Assembly (NCBI GenBank): GCA_024236415.1
Contig: JACKKN010000017.1
Location: forward strand, 1-64,000
Direction: 5' to 3'
Length of the DNA: 64,000 nucleotides
Source: Hyphomicrobiales bacterium
GTDB lineage: Bacteria; Pseudomonadota; Alphaproteobacteria; Rhodospirillales; JACKKN01
Shown here: positions 40,541-49,885 of the stretch, one piece after another
Position numbering within the stretch: the stretch's first letter is position 1
Layout of the letters: each line of letters starts with the position of its first letter
Made by a program: the position numbers and the translations under genes
Notes under the pieces: model-generated
What the model saw: only the letters and a program-made list of their open reading frames with translations
Database searches by the model: none
Told to the model about the DNA's origin: nothing

Positions 40541-43005
40541 GCGGCGGCGGCGGAACCGAGGGTGCGCCCCTGCCCGGCCACGCCCAGGTGGTGGTCATCG
40601 GCGGCGGCGTGGTCGGGTGCAGCATCCTCTATCACCTGGCCAAGCTGGGCTGGACCGACGTGGTGCTGCTGGAACGGGCCGAGCTGACCGCCGGGTCGTC
40701 GTGGCACGCCGCCGGCGGCATCCACGGCCTGCACGACAGCAACAACATCTCGCGCCAGCAGTACTATACCCTCCGGCTGTACGCCGAGCTGGAGGCCGAG
40801 ACGGGCCAGTCCTGCGGCGTGCACCGGCCGGGCATCCTCTATCTGGCGCAGACGGCGGACCGCGAGCACCAGTTGCGCATCCAGTCGGCCAAGGCGCGGG
40901 CCTTCGGCGTTTCCTTCGACGAGGTGTCGCGCGAGCAGGCGGCGGCCATGAACCCGCTGCTGAACCTGGACGGCATCCGCTGCGTCATGTACGAGCCGGA
41001 CTCGGGCTGGGTCGATCCGGCCGGGGTCACCCATGCCTACGCCATCGCCGCGCGCAAGCTGGGCGCCCGCATCCACCGCTTCACCCCGGTCGTCGAGACC
41101 AACCCGCGGCCCGACGGCGGCTGGGACGTGGTCACGCCGCGGGGCACCATCCATGCCGAGACGGTGGTCAACGCCGCCGGCCTGTGGGCCCGCGAGGTGG
41201 CGCGCCTGGCCGGCTTCGACCTGCCCCTGGTGCCCACCGAGCACCAGTACTTCGTGACCGAGACCGTGCCCGAGATCGCGGCGCTGGGCCGTGACCTGCC
41301 GTCGGTGGCCGACCGCGACGGCGAATACTACCTGCGCCAGGAAGGGCAGGGGCTGCTGGTCGGCGCCTACGAGCGCGACCCCCGGTTCTGGTCCCGCGAC
41401 GGCACGCCGCTGGACTTCGGCCAGGAGCTGTTCCCCGACGACCTGGACCGCATCTCGGAAAACGTGCTGCGCGCCTGCGAACGGGTGCCGGTTCTTGCAA
41501 GCGCCGGCATCAAGTCGGTCATCAACGGGCCCATGATCTGGTCGCCGGACAGCGCCGCCTTGCTGGGGCCGGTGCCCGAGCTGCGCAACTACTACTGCTG
41601 CTGCGGCATCATCCCGGGGTTCAGCCAGTCGGGCGGCCTGGGCCTGACCCTGGCGCAGTGGATCGTCGAGGGCGAGCCCGAACTGGACATGTTCCCCTGG
41701 GACATGGCCCGCTACGGCGCCTGGGCGAACCGGGACTTCACCGAGGCGCGGGTCATGGACTGCTACGCGCACCGCTTCGCCATCCACTTCCCGCTGGAGG
41801 AGCGCGCCGCCGGGCGGCCCGTGCGCACGCGGCCGGTGTACCGCCGGCAGCAGCGGCACGGCGCCGTGTTCGGCCTGACCTACGGCTGGGAGTACCCGCT
41901 GTGGTATGCCGGCCCGGACGCCACGGCCGAGGACAGCTTCGGCTTCGAGCGCCAGCCCTGGTGGGGCCCCGTGGGCGACGAATGCCGGGCCCTGCGCGCC
42001 GGGGCGGGGGTGCTGGACACCTCGCACTTCGCCAAGTACGAGGTCGCCGGCCCCGGCGCCGCCGACTGGCTGGACCGCATCGTCGCCAACCGGGTGCCGC
42101 GCCAGGTCGGGCGCACCTGCCTGGCCCCCATGCTGGGCGCGCGCGGCGGCATCGCCGGCGACTTCACCGTCAGCCTGCTGGCCCAGGACCGCTACCTGGT
42201 GGTCGGCTCGGGCCTGGCCGAGCGCTACCACGCCCGCCACTTCGCCCAGGTGGCGCGGCCGGCGGGGGTGACCTTCCGCTCGTTGACCGACGCCTGGGCC
42301 GGCTTCAACGTCGCCGGCCCGCAGTCGCGCGAGCTGCTGTCCCGCCTGACCGACGCCGACGTGGGCAACGACGCCTTCCCGTTCCTGCGCGCCCGGCCCA
42401 TGGCCGTGGCCGGGCTGGACGCGGTGGTGATCCGGGTCTCGTTCACCGGCGACCTTGGCTACGAGATCTACGTCGCCGAGGCGGACCAGGCGGCCCTGTT
42501 CGACGCGCTGTTCGTCGCCGGCGAGGACCTGGGCGTCCGCCCGGTCGGCGCGCGGGCCCTGGCCTCCCTGCGCATCGAGAAGGGGTACGGCAGCTGGGGC
42601 CGCGAGTATTCGCCCGAATACTGGCCCCAGGAGGTGGGGCTCGACCGCCTGGTCAAGCTGGACAAGCCCGACTTCCTGGGCCGCGACGCCTACCTGGCGC
42701 TGAAGGACCGGCCGCCGCGCGAGCGCCTGTGCATCCTGGCCCTGGACGCCACCGGCGCCGACGCCTGGGGCGGCGAGCCGGTGTTCCTGCCCGGCACCGG
42801 CGGCGACTGGGGGCGGCCGGTGGGGCGGGTCACCTCGGGCGCCTACGGCCATACGGTGGAGACGTCGCTGGCCCTGGGGTTCATCGCCGCCGACGTGGCC
42901 GCGCCGGGGTTGGAGGTGGAGGTGGCGATCCTCGGCCGGCCGCACCGGGCGCGGGTTCTGGCGCAGCCGCCGTTCGACCCCGACGGTGCCCGCCTGCGCG
43001 GTTGA
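40537..43005 (+). CDS. Dimethylglycine/sarcosine dehydrogenase-like flavoprotein with GcvT domain
   Basis: 822 residues. N-terminal FAD domain (VVVIGGGVVGCSILYHLAKLG, residues 18-38). SSWHAAGGIHGLHDSNNIS carries the His that binds FAD covalently in DMGDH and sarcosine dehydrogenase. The C-terminal half (about 430-815) is the folate-binding GcvT/aminomethyltransferase type with FTGDLGYEIYV and ALASLRIEKGYGSWGREYS. Such enzymes oxidise N-methyl groups and pass formaldehyde to tetrahydrofolate, electrons going to ETF. Length equals the bacterial DMGDH family (about 810-860). Translationally coupled to MttB 2. Confidence 0.88.
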   Translation: MSGGGGTEGAPLPGHAQVVVIGGGVVGCSILYHLAKLGWTDVVLLERAELTAGSSWHAAGGIHGLHDSNNISRQQYYTLRLYAELEAETGQSCGVHRPGILYLAQTADREHQLRIQSAKARAFGVSFDEVSREQAAAMNPLLNLDGIRCVMYEPDSGWVDPAGVTHAYAIAARKLGARIHRFTPVVETNPRPDGGWDVVTPRGTIHAETVVNAAGLWAREVARLAGFDLPLVPTEHQYFVTETVPEIAALGRDLPSVADRDGEYYLRQEGQGLLVGAYERDPRFWSRDGTPLDFGQELFPDDLDRISENVLRACERVPVLASAGIKSVINGPMIWSPDSAALLGPVPELRNYYCCCGIIPGFSQSGGLGLTLAQWIVEGEPELDMFPWDMARYGAWANRDFTEARVMDCYAHRFAIHFPLEERAAGRPVRTRPVYRRQQRHGAVFGLTYGWEYPLWYAGPDATAEDSFGFERQPWWGPVGDECRALRAGAGVLDTSHFAKYEVAGPGAADWLDRIVANRVPRQVGRTCLAPMLGARGGIAGDFTVSLLAQDRYLVVGSGLAERYHARHFAQVARPAGVTFRSLTDAWAGFNVAGPQSRELLSRLTDADVGNDAFPFLRARPMAVAGLDAVVIRVSFTGDLGYEIYVAEADQAALFDALFVAGEDLGVRPVGARALASLRIEKGYGSWGREYSPEYWPQEVGLDRLVKLDKPDFLGRDAYLALKDRPPRERLCILALDATGADAWGGEPVFLPGTGGDWGRPVGRVTSGAYGHTVETSLALGFIAADVAAPGLEVEVAILGRPHRARVLAQPPFDPDGARLRG

Positions 43006-43312
43006 GAGCGGTTTTCAGGACTGTCGTCTGATCCGAGGACATGGCCGAAGGCGGCGGCCGGCCGGGCCGCGGGGGGCGCCTTGCCGGCGCCCCGGCCGCC
43101 GCCCGGCGGGTCAACCGCCGCGTGTCCGAAAATGACAAAATGGGTTCGCAAATACACCAGTACCGGAAGGCTATTCGCAGGAAACTGGGGGCAAATCGAA
43201 CAAATTTGCCTTTAAGACGCGTACCGCATCCACTACCCTAGTCGGCGTCCTCGACTTGCCAACGTGTACGCCTGACGTACCGAACATTTAAAGAATCACC
43301 AGGGAGACATCG
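43006..43312. other. Gap before the ABC importer with two inverted repeats
   Basis: GGGGCGCC-TTGCC-GGCGCCCC (43073-43093) is a strong hairpin that may end or stabilise the upstream operon RNA, although no T-run follows. GGCAAAT-N7-ATTTGCC (43190-43210) is a perfect repeat about 100 bp before the transporter start and is a candidate operator. No gene seen. Confidence 0.55.
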
Positions 43313-45064
43313 ATGAGCGAGAAAAAAATCCTCTCACGCGAGAAGCGCTACCTGCTGCCCAGCGAACGCGCGCTGGGCGCGGAGACGCACGCCTACCTGC
43401 CCGAGCTGTGCGACCAGTTGCAGCAGAACAAGATCGGCCGCCGCGACTTCCTGCGCCAGGCCTGCCTGCTGGGCATGACGGCGACCACCGCCTACGCCAT
43501 GGCTGACGTGCTGACCGGGCAGTCGCCGACCCCGGTGCGCTCGGCCCTGGCCGCCACGCCCAAGGGCGGCGGCACCATCAAGGTTTCCATGCGGGTGCAG
43601 CGCATGGACGATCCGGCCACCTACGACTGGACCGAGATGAGCAACCAGACGCGGCACATCCTGGAATACGTGACGCGCACCCGCAGCGACAACGTGACCG
43701 TGCCCTACCTGGCCAAGAGCTGGGAGGCGTCCGACGACCTGAAGACCTGGGTCTTCCACCTGCAGGACGGCGTCAAGTGGAGCAACGGGGACGAGTTCAC
43801 GTCCGAGGACGTGGCCGCCGCCGTCACCCGCTGGCTCGACCCGGCCACCGGCTCGTCGAACCTGGGCCTGTTCGACGCCATGGTCGAGGAATACGACACC
43901 GGCAAGATGAAGGACGGCAAGAAGGTGATGGGCAAGCGCGGCATCGCCGGCGCCATCGAGGTGGTGGACAAGCACACCATCAAGTTCAACCTCAAGAAGG
44001 CCGCGCTGGCCATGCCGGAGAACTTCTACAACTATCCGACGGCCATCACCCACCGCGGTTTCGGCAAGGACTACGCGGCCGACCTGTCGAAGAACCCCAT
44101 CGGCACCCACGCCTACGAAATGACCAGCTTCGGCGTCGGCGAGCGCTGCATCCTGAAGCGCGCCCGCGACTGGTGGGGCGGCCCCCTGTACCTGGACGAG
44201 ATCCATTACTACGACCACGGCGAGGACACCAACGCCTGGGTCGCGGCCATGGCGTCGAACCAGGTCGACATGATCTTCCGCGTGCCCAACGACGCGGTCG
44301 AGACCCTGAAGCGCCTGCCGCACGTGGTGCTGCACGAGGCGTCCACGGCGCAGACCGCGGTGATGCGATTCCGCGTCTCCGAGAAGCCCTTCGACAACAA
44401 GAAGCTGCGCCAGGCCGTGGCCGCCTGCATGGACCATGAGGAAATCCTCAAGGTCGCCTTCCGCGGCCTGGGCCAGGTCGCCGAGAACCACCACGTCTGG
44501 CAGGGCCATCCCGAATACGCCAAGCTGCCGCCCCTGAAACGGGACGTCGACAAGGCCAAGAAGCTGCTGGCCGAGGCCGGCTACGCCAACGGCGTCGACC
44601 TGACCATCGCCGTCGGCGACACCGACGGCGCCTGGATGACCTCCGCCTGCTCGGTGTTCAAGCAGCAGTGCGCCCCGGCCGGCATCAACGTCAACATCAA
44701 CAAGATGCCCGCCAACCAGTACTGGGAAATCTGGGACAAGGCGCCCTGGGGCTACACCACCTGGACCCACCGCGCATTGGGCACCATGGTGCTGTCGCTG
44801 GGCTACCGCGCCGGCGTGCCGTGGAACGAGTCGAACTACAACAACCCCGACTTCGACAAGGCGCTGGACGTGGCCGAGGCGACCCTGGACGTCGAGGAGC
44901 GGCGCAAGAAGGTCGCCGTCTGCGAGCAGCTGCTGCAGGACGACGCCGTCATCCCGCAGCCGTTCTGGCGCTCGGTCTACAAGGCCACCAACAAGAAGGT
45001 GCACGGGTTCAAGACCCATCCGACCCTGTACCACCAATTCGAACAGGTCTGGATGGAAGGCTAA
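43313..45064 (+). CDS. ABC transporter substrate-binding protein (peptide/opine type, SBP family 5), Tat-exported
   Basis: 583 residues. A 40-residue N-terminal extension precedes a twin-arginine signal, GRRDFLRQACLLGMTATTAYA, so export is by Tat, already folded. The mature protein is SBP family 5 (DppA/OppA type) with GGGTIKVSMRV at the start, LAKSWEASDDLKTWVFHLQDGVKWSNGDEFTSEDV and ENHHVWQGHPEYAKLPPL later. The partners downstream form a complete importer. Context suggests a quaternary ammonium compound or N-methylated peptide as ligand, but family 5 proteins also bind peptides, opines and nickel chelates. ATG 43313, with AGGGAG upstream. Confidence 0.88.
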   Translation: MSEKKILSREKRYLLPSERALGAETHAYLPELCDQLQQNKIGRRDFLRQACLLGMTATTAYAMADVLTGQSPTPVRSALAATPKGGGTIKVSMRVQRMDDPATYDWTEMSNQTRHILEYVTRTRSDNVTVPYLAKSWEASDDLKTWVFHLQDGVKWSNGDEFTSEDVAAAVTRWLDPATGSSNLGLFDAMVEEYDTGKMKDGKKVMGKRGIAGAIEVVDKHTIKFNLKKAALAMPENFYNYPTAITHRGFGKDYAADLSKNPIGTHAYEMTSFGVGERCILKRARDWWGGPLYLDEIHYYDHGEDTNAWVAAMASNQVDMIFRVPNDAVETLKRLPHVVLHEASTAQTAVMRFRVSEKPFDNKKLRQAVAACMDHEEILKVAFRGLGQVAENHHVWQGHPEYAKLPPLKRDVDKAKKLLAEAGYANGVDLTIAVGDTDGAWMTSACSVFKQQCAPAGINVNINKMPANQYWEIWDKAPWGYTTWTHRALGTMVLSLGYRAGVPWNESNYNNPDFDKALDVAEATLDVEERRKKVAVCEQLLQDDAVIPQPFWRSVYKATNKKVHGFKTHPTLYHQFEQVWMEG

Positions 45065-45076
45065 GCCATCCGCCGT

Positions 45077-45106
45077 CGCCGGCGCGGGGGTCCTCCCGCG
45101 CCGGCG
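45077..45106 (+). terminator. Strong hairpin after the substrate-binding-protein gene
   Basis: Perfect 12-bp stem CGCCGGCGCGGG / CCCGCGCCGGCG with a 6-base loop, 12 bp after the stop, no proper T-run. In ABC import operons such a hairpin usually stabilises the binding-protein RNA or partly terminates, giving more binding protein than permease. Listed as terminator-like. Confidence 0.6.
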
Positions 45107-45206
45107 TTCAATCCCGCCCCGTCACCAACCAAGCAATAAAGCGGGGCCGGGTCTTTCGCGCGAAAAATGATAATAAACGGCGCGATGACACACGGGGAGA
45201 TTCGCG

Positions 45207-46139
45207 ATGCTGAGGCTGATCGCACGGCGATTCGGACTGATGATGCTCATCATGTTCGTCGTCACGCTGCTGCTGTTCCTGGCCAACGAGGCCGATCCCT
45301 TGCGGGTGGCGCGCAGCGTGCTGGGCCCCTACGCCCAGCCGGAGCAGCTTGACCTGTGGATCCAGCAGAACGGGTACGACCGGTCCCTGGCGATCCGCTA
45401 CCTGGACTGGATCGGCCGCCTGCTGGTGGGCGACCTGGGCCAGTCGGTGATCTACAAGCGCCCGGTCGGCGAGATCTTCTGGACCCGCTTGGCCAACACC
45501 GGGATCCTGGCCGGCATCACCTTCGTGATCATGGTCCTCCTGGCCCTGGTCCTGGGCGTGCTGGCCGGCATGGCCGAAGGGTCGCCGCGGGACCGGTTCA
45601 TCTCCGTGCTGTCCATCGCCACCACCTCGGTGCCCGAATACGCCAGCGCCGTGATCCTGATGGCCATCTTCGTGTTCTGGCTCGGCTGGCTGCCGGGCAC
45701 CAGTTCCATGATGGCCGGGTTCAGCTGGATCGAGATGGTGCTGCCGGTCAGCGTGCTGGTGCTGTACGGCTTCGGCTACATCGCCCGCATGACCCGCGCT
45801 TCCATGGCCGAGGTCATGACCACCCACTACATCCGCACGGCGGTGCTGAAGGGCCTGCCGTACAAGCACATCATCCTCAAGCACGCCCTGCGCAACGCCC
45901 TGATCGCGCCGTTCACGGTCATCATGCTGCAGATCAACTGGCTGCTGTCGGGCGTGGTGGTGACCGAATACGCCTTCGGCTACAAGGGCTTCGGCGCCCT
46001 GCTGCTGGAGGCGGCGCTGCGCCGCGACATCTACGTGATCGAGGCCTGCGGCGTTGCCGCGGTGTTCGTGGCCGTGTTCACCCAGACCCTCGGCGACCTC
46101 GGGTATACCTACCTGAACCCGCGGATCCGGTTCAAGTAG
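45207..46139 (+). CDS. ABC transporter permease, DppB type
   Basis: 310 residues with six or so membrane helices. Residues 1-30 are the first helix (LIARRFGLMMLIMFVVTLLLFLA), followed by the family extracytoplasmic loop; the cytoplasmic EAA region reads KGLPYKHIILKHALRNALIAPF. Binding-protein-dependent permease of the dipeptide/oligopeptide class, pairing with the next gene. ATG 45207, 15 bp before the next start region and 142 bp after the binding protein. Confidence 0.88.
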   Translation: MLRLIARRFGLMMLIMFVVTLLLFLANEADPLRVARSVLGPYAQPEQLDLWIQQNGYDRSLAIRYLDWIGRLLVGDLGQSVIYKRPVGEIFWTRLANTGILAGITFVIMVLLALVLGVLAGMAEGSPRDRFISVLSIATTSVPEYASAVILMAIFVFWLGWLPGTSSMMAGFSWIEMVLPVSVLVLYGFGYIARMTRASMAEVMTTHYIRTAVLKGLPYKHIILKHALRNALIAPFTVIMLQINWLLSGVVVTEYAFGYKGFGALLLEAALRRDIYVIEACGVAAVFVAVFTQTLGDLGYTYLNPRIRFK

Positions 46140-46154
46140 GGGGAGGGCAGGACA

Positions 46155-47045
46155 ATGGCCGAACAAACCGAAACCCTCGACATGCCGGTGCGCGAGAACT
46201 CCCTGCAACGGTGGCTCAAGGCCATCGCCCTGCTGCGTGAGAGCCCGGTGGGCATGGTCGGCGGCGGCATCGTGGTGTTCTTCATCCTGATCTCCATCTT
46301 CGCCCCGCTGATCTCGCCCTACGATCCCAACGCCAACCTGGTGCCCTTCGTCACGCCGTTCTCGACGGTGGACGACAAGTTCTTCCTGTTCGGCACCGAC
46401 CAGCTGGGCCGCGACATCCTGTCGCGCCTGATCTGGGGCGGACAGCGGGTGCTGTTCTACGCCACCGCGGCGACCCTGTCGGCCTATGCGGTCGGCATCG
46501 TCATGGGGCTGGCCGCCGGGTACAGCAAGGGCTGGGTCGACGAGGCCATCTCCTTCGTCGCCAACGTCATCCTGTCGTTCCCGGTGATGGTGCTGTACGT
46601 GCTGATCATCGCCACCCTGGGCGCGTCGGGCCTGAACATCATCTTCGCCGTGGTGTTCGCCAGCTCGCCGGGCATCATGCGCATCGTGCGCGGGCTGACG
46701 CTGGACATCTCGACCCGCGAATACATCGCCGCTGCCCAGACCCGGGGCGAGAGCGCCTGGTTCATCATGATGGTCGAGATCCTGCCCAACGCCCGCGGGC
46801 CGCTGATCGTCGATTTCTGCCTGCGCATGGGCTACACGACCATCACCATCGGGGCCCTCGGCTTCCTGGGACTCGGCCTGCCGCCGCCGGACCCGGACTG
46901 GGGCGGCATGATCACCGAGGCCCGGGCCTTCGTCATGGGCGGCTTCCCGCACATGGCCATCATCCCGGCCTGCGCCGTGTCGCTGCTGGTGCTCGGCTTC
47001 AACCTGCTGGCCGACGGCCTGCGCGAAGTCTCGCTCAAGGACTAG
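46155..47045 (+). CDS. ABC transporter permease, DppC type
   Basis: 296 residues. After a short cytoplasmic N terminus come a first helix (VGMVGGGIVVFFILISIFAPLISPYDP), the DppC-like loop with FGTDQLGRDILSRLIWGGQ and the EAA region AAAQTRGESAWFIMMVEILPNARGPLI. It forms the heterodimeric channel with the upstream permease. 15 bp separate the two genes. Confidence 0.88.
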   Translation: MAEQTETLDMPVRENSLQRWLKAIALLRESPVGMVGGGIVVFFILISIFAPLISPYDPNANLVPFVTPFSTVDDKFFLFGTDQLGRDILSRLIWGGQRVLFYATAATLSAYAVGIVMGLAAGYSKGWVDEAISFVANVILSFPVMVLYVLIIATLGASGLNIIFAVVFASSPGIMRIVRGLTLDISTREYIAAAQTRGESAWFIMMVEILPNARGPLIVDFCLRMGYTTITIGALGFLGLGLPPPDPDWGGMITEARAFVMGGFPHMAIIPACAVSLLVLGFNLLADGLREVSLKD

Positions 47046-47060
47046 GACGAGGAGGACACC

Positions 47061-49337
47061 ATGCCGGACGATATCAGACCGGACACCGACGTCCCGGTCC
47101 TGGAGATCGAGGACCTGCGCCTCAGCTACTACACCCGCGCCGGCGAGATTCCGGCGGTGATGGACTTCAGCCTCAAGGTCAACGCCGGCGAGTCCGTGGG
47201 CCTGGTCGGCGAGTCCGGCTGCGGCAAGTCGACCGTGGCCAACGGCATCATGCGCTACATGGGCAAGAACGGCGGCATCGTCGGCGGCACAATCAAGTTC
47301 AAGGGCCGCGACATGGCCGAGATGTCGGACGAGGAGGTGCGCAGGCTGCGCGGCGCCGAGATCGCCATGATCTATCAGGAGCCCATGGCGGCCCTGAACC
47401 CCAGCATGACCATCGCCGACCAGTTGACCGAGGTGCTGACCGAGCACGAGGGAATCGGCCGCCAGGAGGCCGCCGAGCGCGCCGCCGAGATGCTGGACGC
47501 CGTGCACATCCCGGACCCGCGCCGGCTGATGGATTCCTACCCGCACCAGATCTCGGGCGGCCAGCAGCAGCGCGTGGTGATCGCCATGGCGCTGCTGTCG
47601 CGGCCGTCCCTGCTGCTGCTGGACGAGCCGACCACGGCGTTGGACGTGACGGTCGAGGCCGGCATCGTCGAGCTGATCGCCGAGCTGAGCGAGAAGACCG
47701 GCGCGTCGCTGCTGTACATCTCCCACAACCTGGGCCTGATGCTGGAGGTCTGTGACCGCATCTGCGTCATGTACTCGGGCGAGGTGGTGGAGCAGGGCAG
47801 CATCGATTCCATCTTCTCCTGGCCCAAGCACCCGTACACCCACGGCCTGTTCGGCTGCATCCCGCTGCCCCACGCCGACAAGAACGCGCGTCCCCTGGCG
47901 GCCATCCGCGGCCAGCTGCCGCTGCCGCACCAGCGGCCCAAGGGCTGCTACTTCGGCCCGCGCTGCGATTTCTTCGTGCAGGAAAAGTGCGGCCAGCAGC
48001 AGATCCCCATGGAGGAGGTGACCACCGACAACGACCCCGTGCACCGGGTGCGCTGCGCGCGCTGGAACGAGGTCGACACCTCCACCGCCATGATCGCCGG
48101 CGAGGCGCGCGAGCCGGCGCCCGTGGGCGAGGTGGTGCTGGAAGTCGACAACATGAAGAAGTACTACGAGGTCAAGGACTCCTCCTTCGGCGCCATGCTG
48201 TCGGGGCAGAGCATGCGCTACGTCAAGGCCAACGAGACCATCAACTTCCGCGCCCGGCGCAGCGAGACCATCGGCATCGTCGGCGAATCCGGCTGCGGCA
48301 AGTCGACCTTCGCCAAGGTCCTGATGGGGCTGGAAACGGCCACCGACGGCGAAGTGCGCCTGAACCACGTGAACATCGGCGCCATCCCGGTGCGCTCGCG
48401 CACCGCCGACCAACTCAGCTCGCTGCAGATGGTGTTCCAGAACCCCAACGACACGCTCAACCCGTCGCACACCATCGGCGGGCAGATCGGCCGCGTGATC
48501 AAGCACTTCGGCATCGAGAAGGACCCGGCCAAGATCCACGAGCGGGTGATGAACCTGCTGGACACCGTCAAGCTGCCGCGCGCCTTCGCCGAGCGCAAGC
48601 CGCGCCAGTTGTCGGGCGGCCAGAAGCAGCGCGTGGGCATCGCCCGCGCCTTCGCCGGCAACCCTTCGACCGTGATCGCCGACGAGCCCATCTCGGCGCT
48701 GGACGTGTCGGTGGCGGCGGCGGTGACCGAGCTGCTGATGGACATCCAGCGCGAGCACGAGACGACCCTGCTGTTCATCAGCCACGACCTCAGCGCCGTG
48801 CGCTACCTGGCCGACCGCATCGTCGTCATGTACCTGGGTCAGATCATGGAGCGCGGCACCACCGACGAGGTGTTCGCGCCGCCCTACCACCCCTATACCG
48901 AGGCGCTGCTGTCGGCGGTGCCCATCGCCGACCCCGAGATCGAGAAGCGGCGCATCGTGCTGGAGGGCAACCTGCCCAGCGTGCTGGACCCGCCGGCCGG
49001 CTGCCCGTTCTGTACCCGCTGTCCGCGGGTCCTGGGCGACATCTGCGAGAACGAGCGCCCGCCGGTGCAGATCGACGGCGAGGGGCACGCCATCGCCTGC
49101 CACATCCCGCTGGACGAGCTGCGCCAGGTGGAGCCGGTGCTGAAGGTGCCCAACGAGCTGGAGAAGAAGCGCTCGCTGATGCTGAAGCAGGCCCGCGCCA
49201 AGAAGGCGGCGGCCGAGGCCGCGGCCGCCGAGGCCGCGGCGGCATCGGCCCGGGCCCGGGCGGCGGCCGCCGAGGCGGCCCTGGCCGACGAGCTGGTCGC
49301 CGACGCCGACGCCGCCATCAAGCAGGACCAGACCTAG
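47061..49337 (+). CDS. Fused ABC transporter ATPase (DppD-DppF type)
   Basis: 758 residues combining both nucleotide-binding subunits. First half: GESGCGKSTVANGI, ISGGQQQRVVIAMALL, LLLLDEPTTALD, plus the C-terminal Cys-containing oligopeptide region FGPRCDFFVQEKCG. Second half: GESGCGKSTFAKVL, LSGGQKQRVGIARAF, VIADEPISALDVS, then FCTRCPRVLGDICENE. The Cys clusters may carry an Fe-S centre as in other DppD-type ATPases. The last 45 residues are an Ala/Glu/Lys-rich helix (KKAAAEAAAAEAA-type), unusual in the family. It drives import of the substrate bound by the Tat-exported protein. Confidence 0.88.
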   Translation: MPDDIRPDTDVPVLEIEDLRLSYYTRAGEIPAVMDFSLKVNAGESVGLVGESGCGKSTVANGIMRYMGKNGGIVGGTIKFKGRDMAEMSDEEVRRLRGAEIAMIYQEPMAALNPSMTIADQLTEVLTEHEGIGRQEAAERAAEMLDAVHIPDPRRLMDSYPHQISGGQQQRVVIAMALLSRPSLLLLDEPTTALDVTVEAGIVELIAELSEKTGASLLYISHNLGLMLEVCDRICVMYSGEVVEQGSIDSIFSWPKHPYTHGLFGCIPLPHADKNARPLAAIRGQLPLPHQRPKGCYFGPRCDFFVQEKCGQQQIPMEEVTTDNDPVHRVRCARWNEVDTSTAMIAGEAREPAPVGEVVLEVDNMKKYYEVKDSSFGAMLSGQSMRYVKANETINFRARRSETIGIVGESGCGKSTFAKVLMGLETATDGEVRLNHVNIGAIPVRSRTADQLSSLQMVFQNPNDTLNPSHTIGGQIGRVIKHFGIEKDPAKIHERVMNLLDTVKLPRAFAERKPRQLSGGQKQRVGIARAFAGNPSTVIADEPISALDVSVAAAVTELLMDIQREHETTLLFISHDLSAVRYLADRIVVMYLGQIMERGTTDEVFAPPYHPYTEALLSAVPIADPEIEKRRIVLEGNLPSVLDPPAGCPFCTRCPRVLGDICENERPPVQIDGEGHAIACHIPLDELRQVEPVLKVPNELEKKRSLMLKQARAKKAAAEAAAAEAAAASARARAAAAEAALADELVADADAAIKQDQT

Positions 49338-49372
49338 GCGGCCGCGGCCGCCGGTCGTGGGGGAGGGAGCCC

Positions 49373-49816
49373 ATGTACCAGAATATCCTGATCTGCGTCG
49401 ACGGGTCCGAGCACGCCCGCCGCGCCGCCGCCGTCGGCGCCGACCTGGCGGCCCGCATGGACGCCCGGCTGCACCTGGTCACGGTGGTCCGTCCGTTCAA
49501 GGTGACGCCGGACCTGCAACGGTTCCTGACCGCCGAGAACATGATGGGCGAGCCCAAGTACGTGCTGGACGAGATGACCAAGGGCATCCTGTACGAGGCC
49601 CGCAAGGTGGCCTCGGCGGCCCAGGTGCGGCAGATCGAGACCCATGTGGTCGAGGGCAAGCCGGCCCGCGCCATCGTCGAGTTCGCCAGCGACAACCACG
49701 TCGACCTGGTCGTCATGGGCGCCCGCGGCGTCGGCGAGCCCGACTCGGCCCTGCTGGGCAGTGTCTCGCACAAGGTCAGCAACCTGGCCCGGTGCACCGT
49801 GATGCTGGTGCGCTGA
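49373..49816 (+). CDS. Universal stress protein (UspA family)
   Basis: 147 residues, one Usp domain. It starts MYQNILICVDGSEHARRAA and has the ATP-type glycine motif VVMGARGVGEPDSALLGSVSHKVSN (G-2x-G-9x-G(S/T)), so it may bind ATP. It follows the ATPase gene by 35 bp with GGGGAGGGAG before its ATG, probably in the same operon. It perhaps tunes the transporter or signals stress; the link is inferred from context. Confidence 0.88.
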   Translation: MYQNILICVDGSEHARRAAAVGADLAARMDARLHLVTVVRPFKVTPDLQRFLTAENMMGEPKYVLDEMTKGILYEARKVASAAQVRQIETHVVEGKPARAIVEFASDNHVDLVVMGARGVGEPDSALLGSVSHKVSNLARCTVMLVR

Positions 49817-49885
49817 GCGGACCGGCCTTCACTTGACGGGAAGCGGGGCCTCCGGCAAAGTCCGCTCAGAGCTGACGGGGGTCCC

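Noticed and set aside
45108..49103. A 1331-residue open frame opposite the ABC transporter genes
   Set aside because: Same kind of shadow; no motif and no ribosome site, while the plus strand encodes a complete importer.
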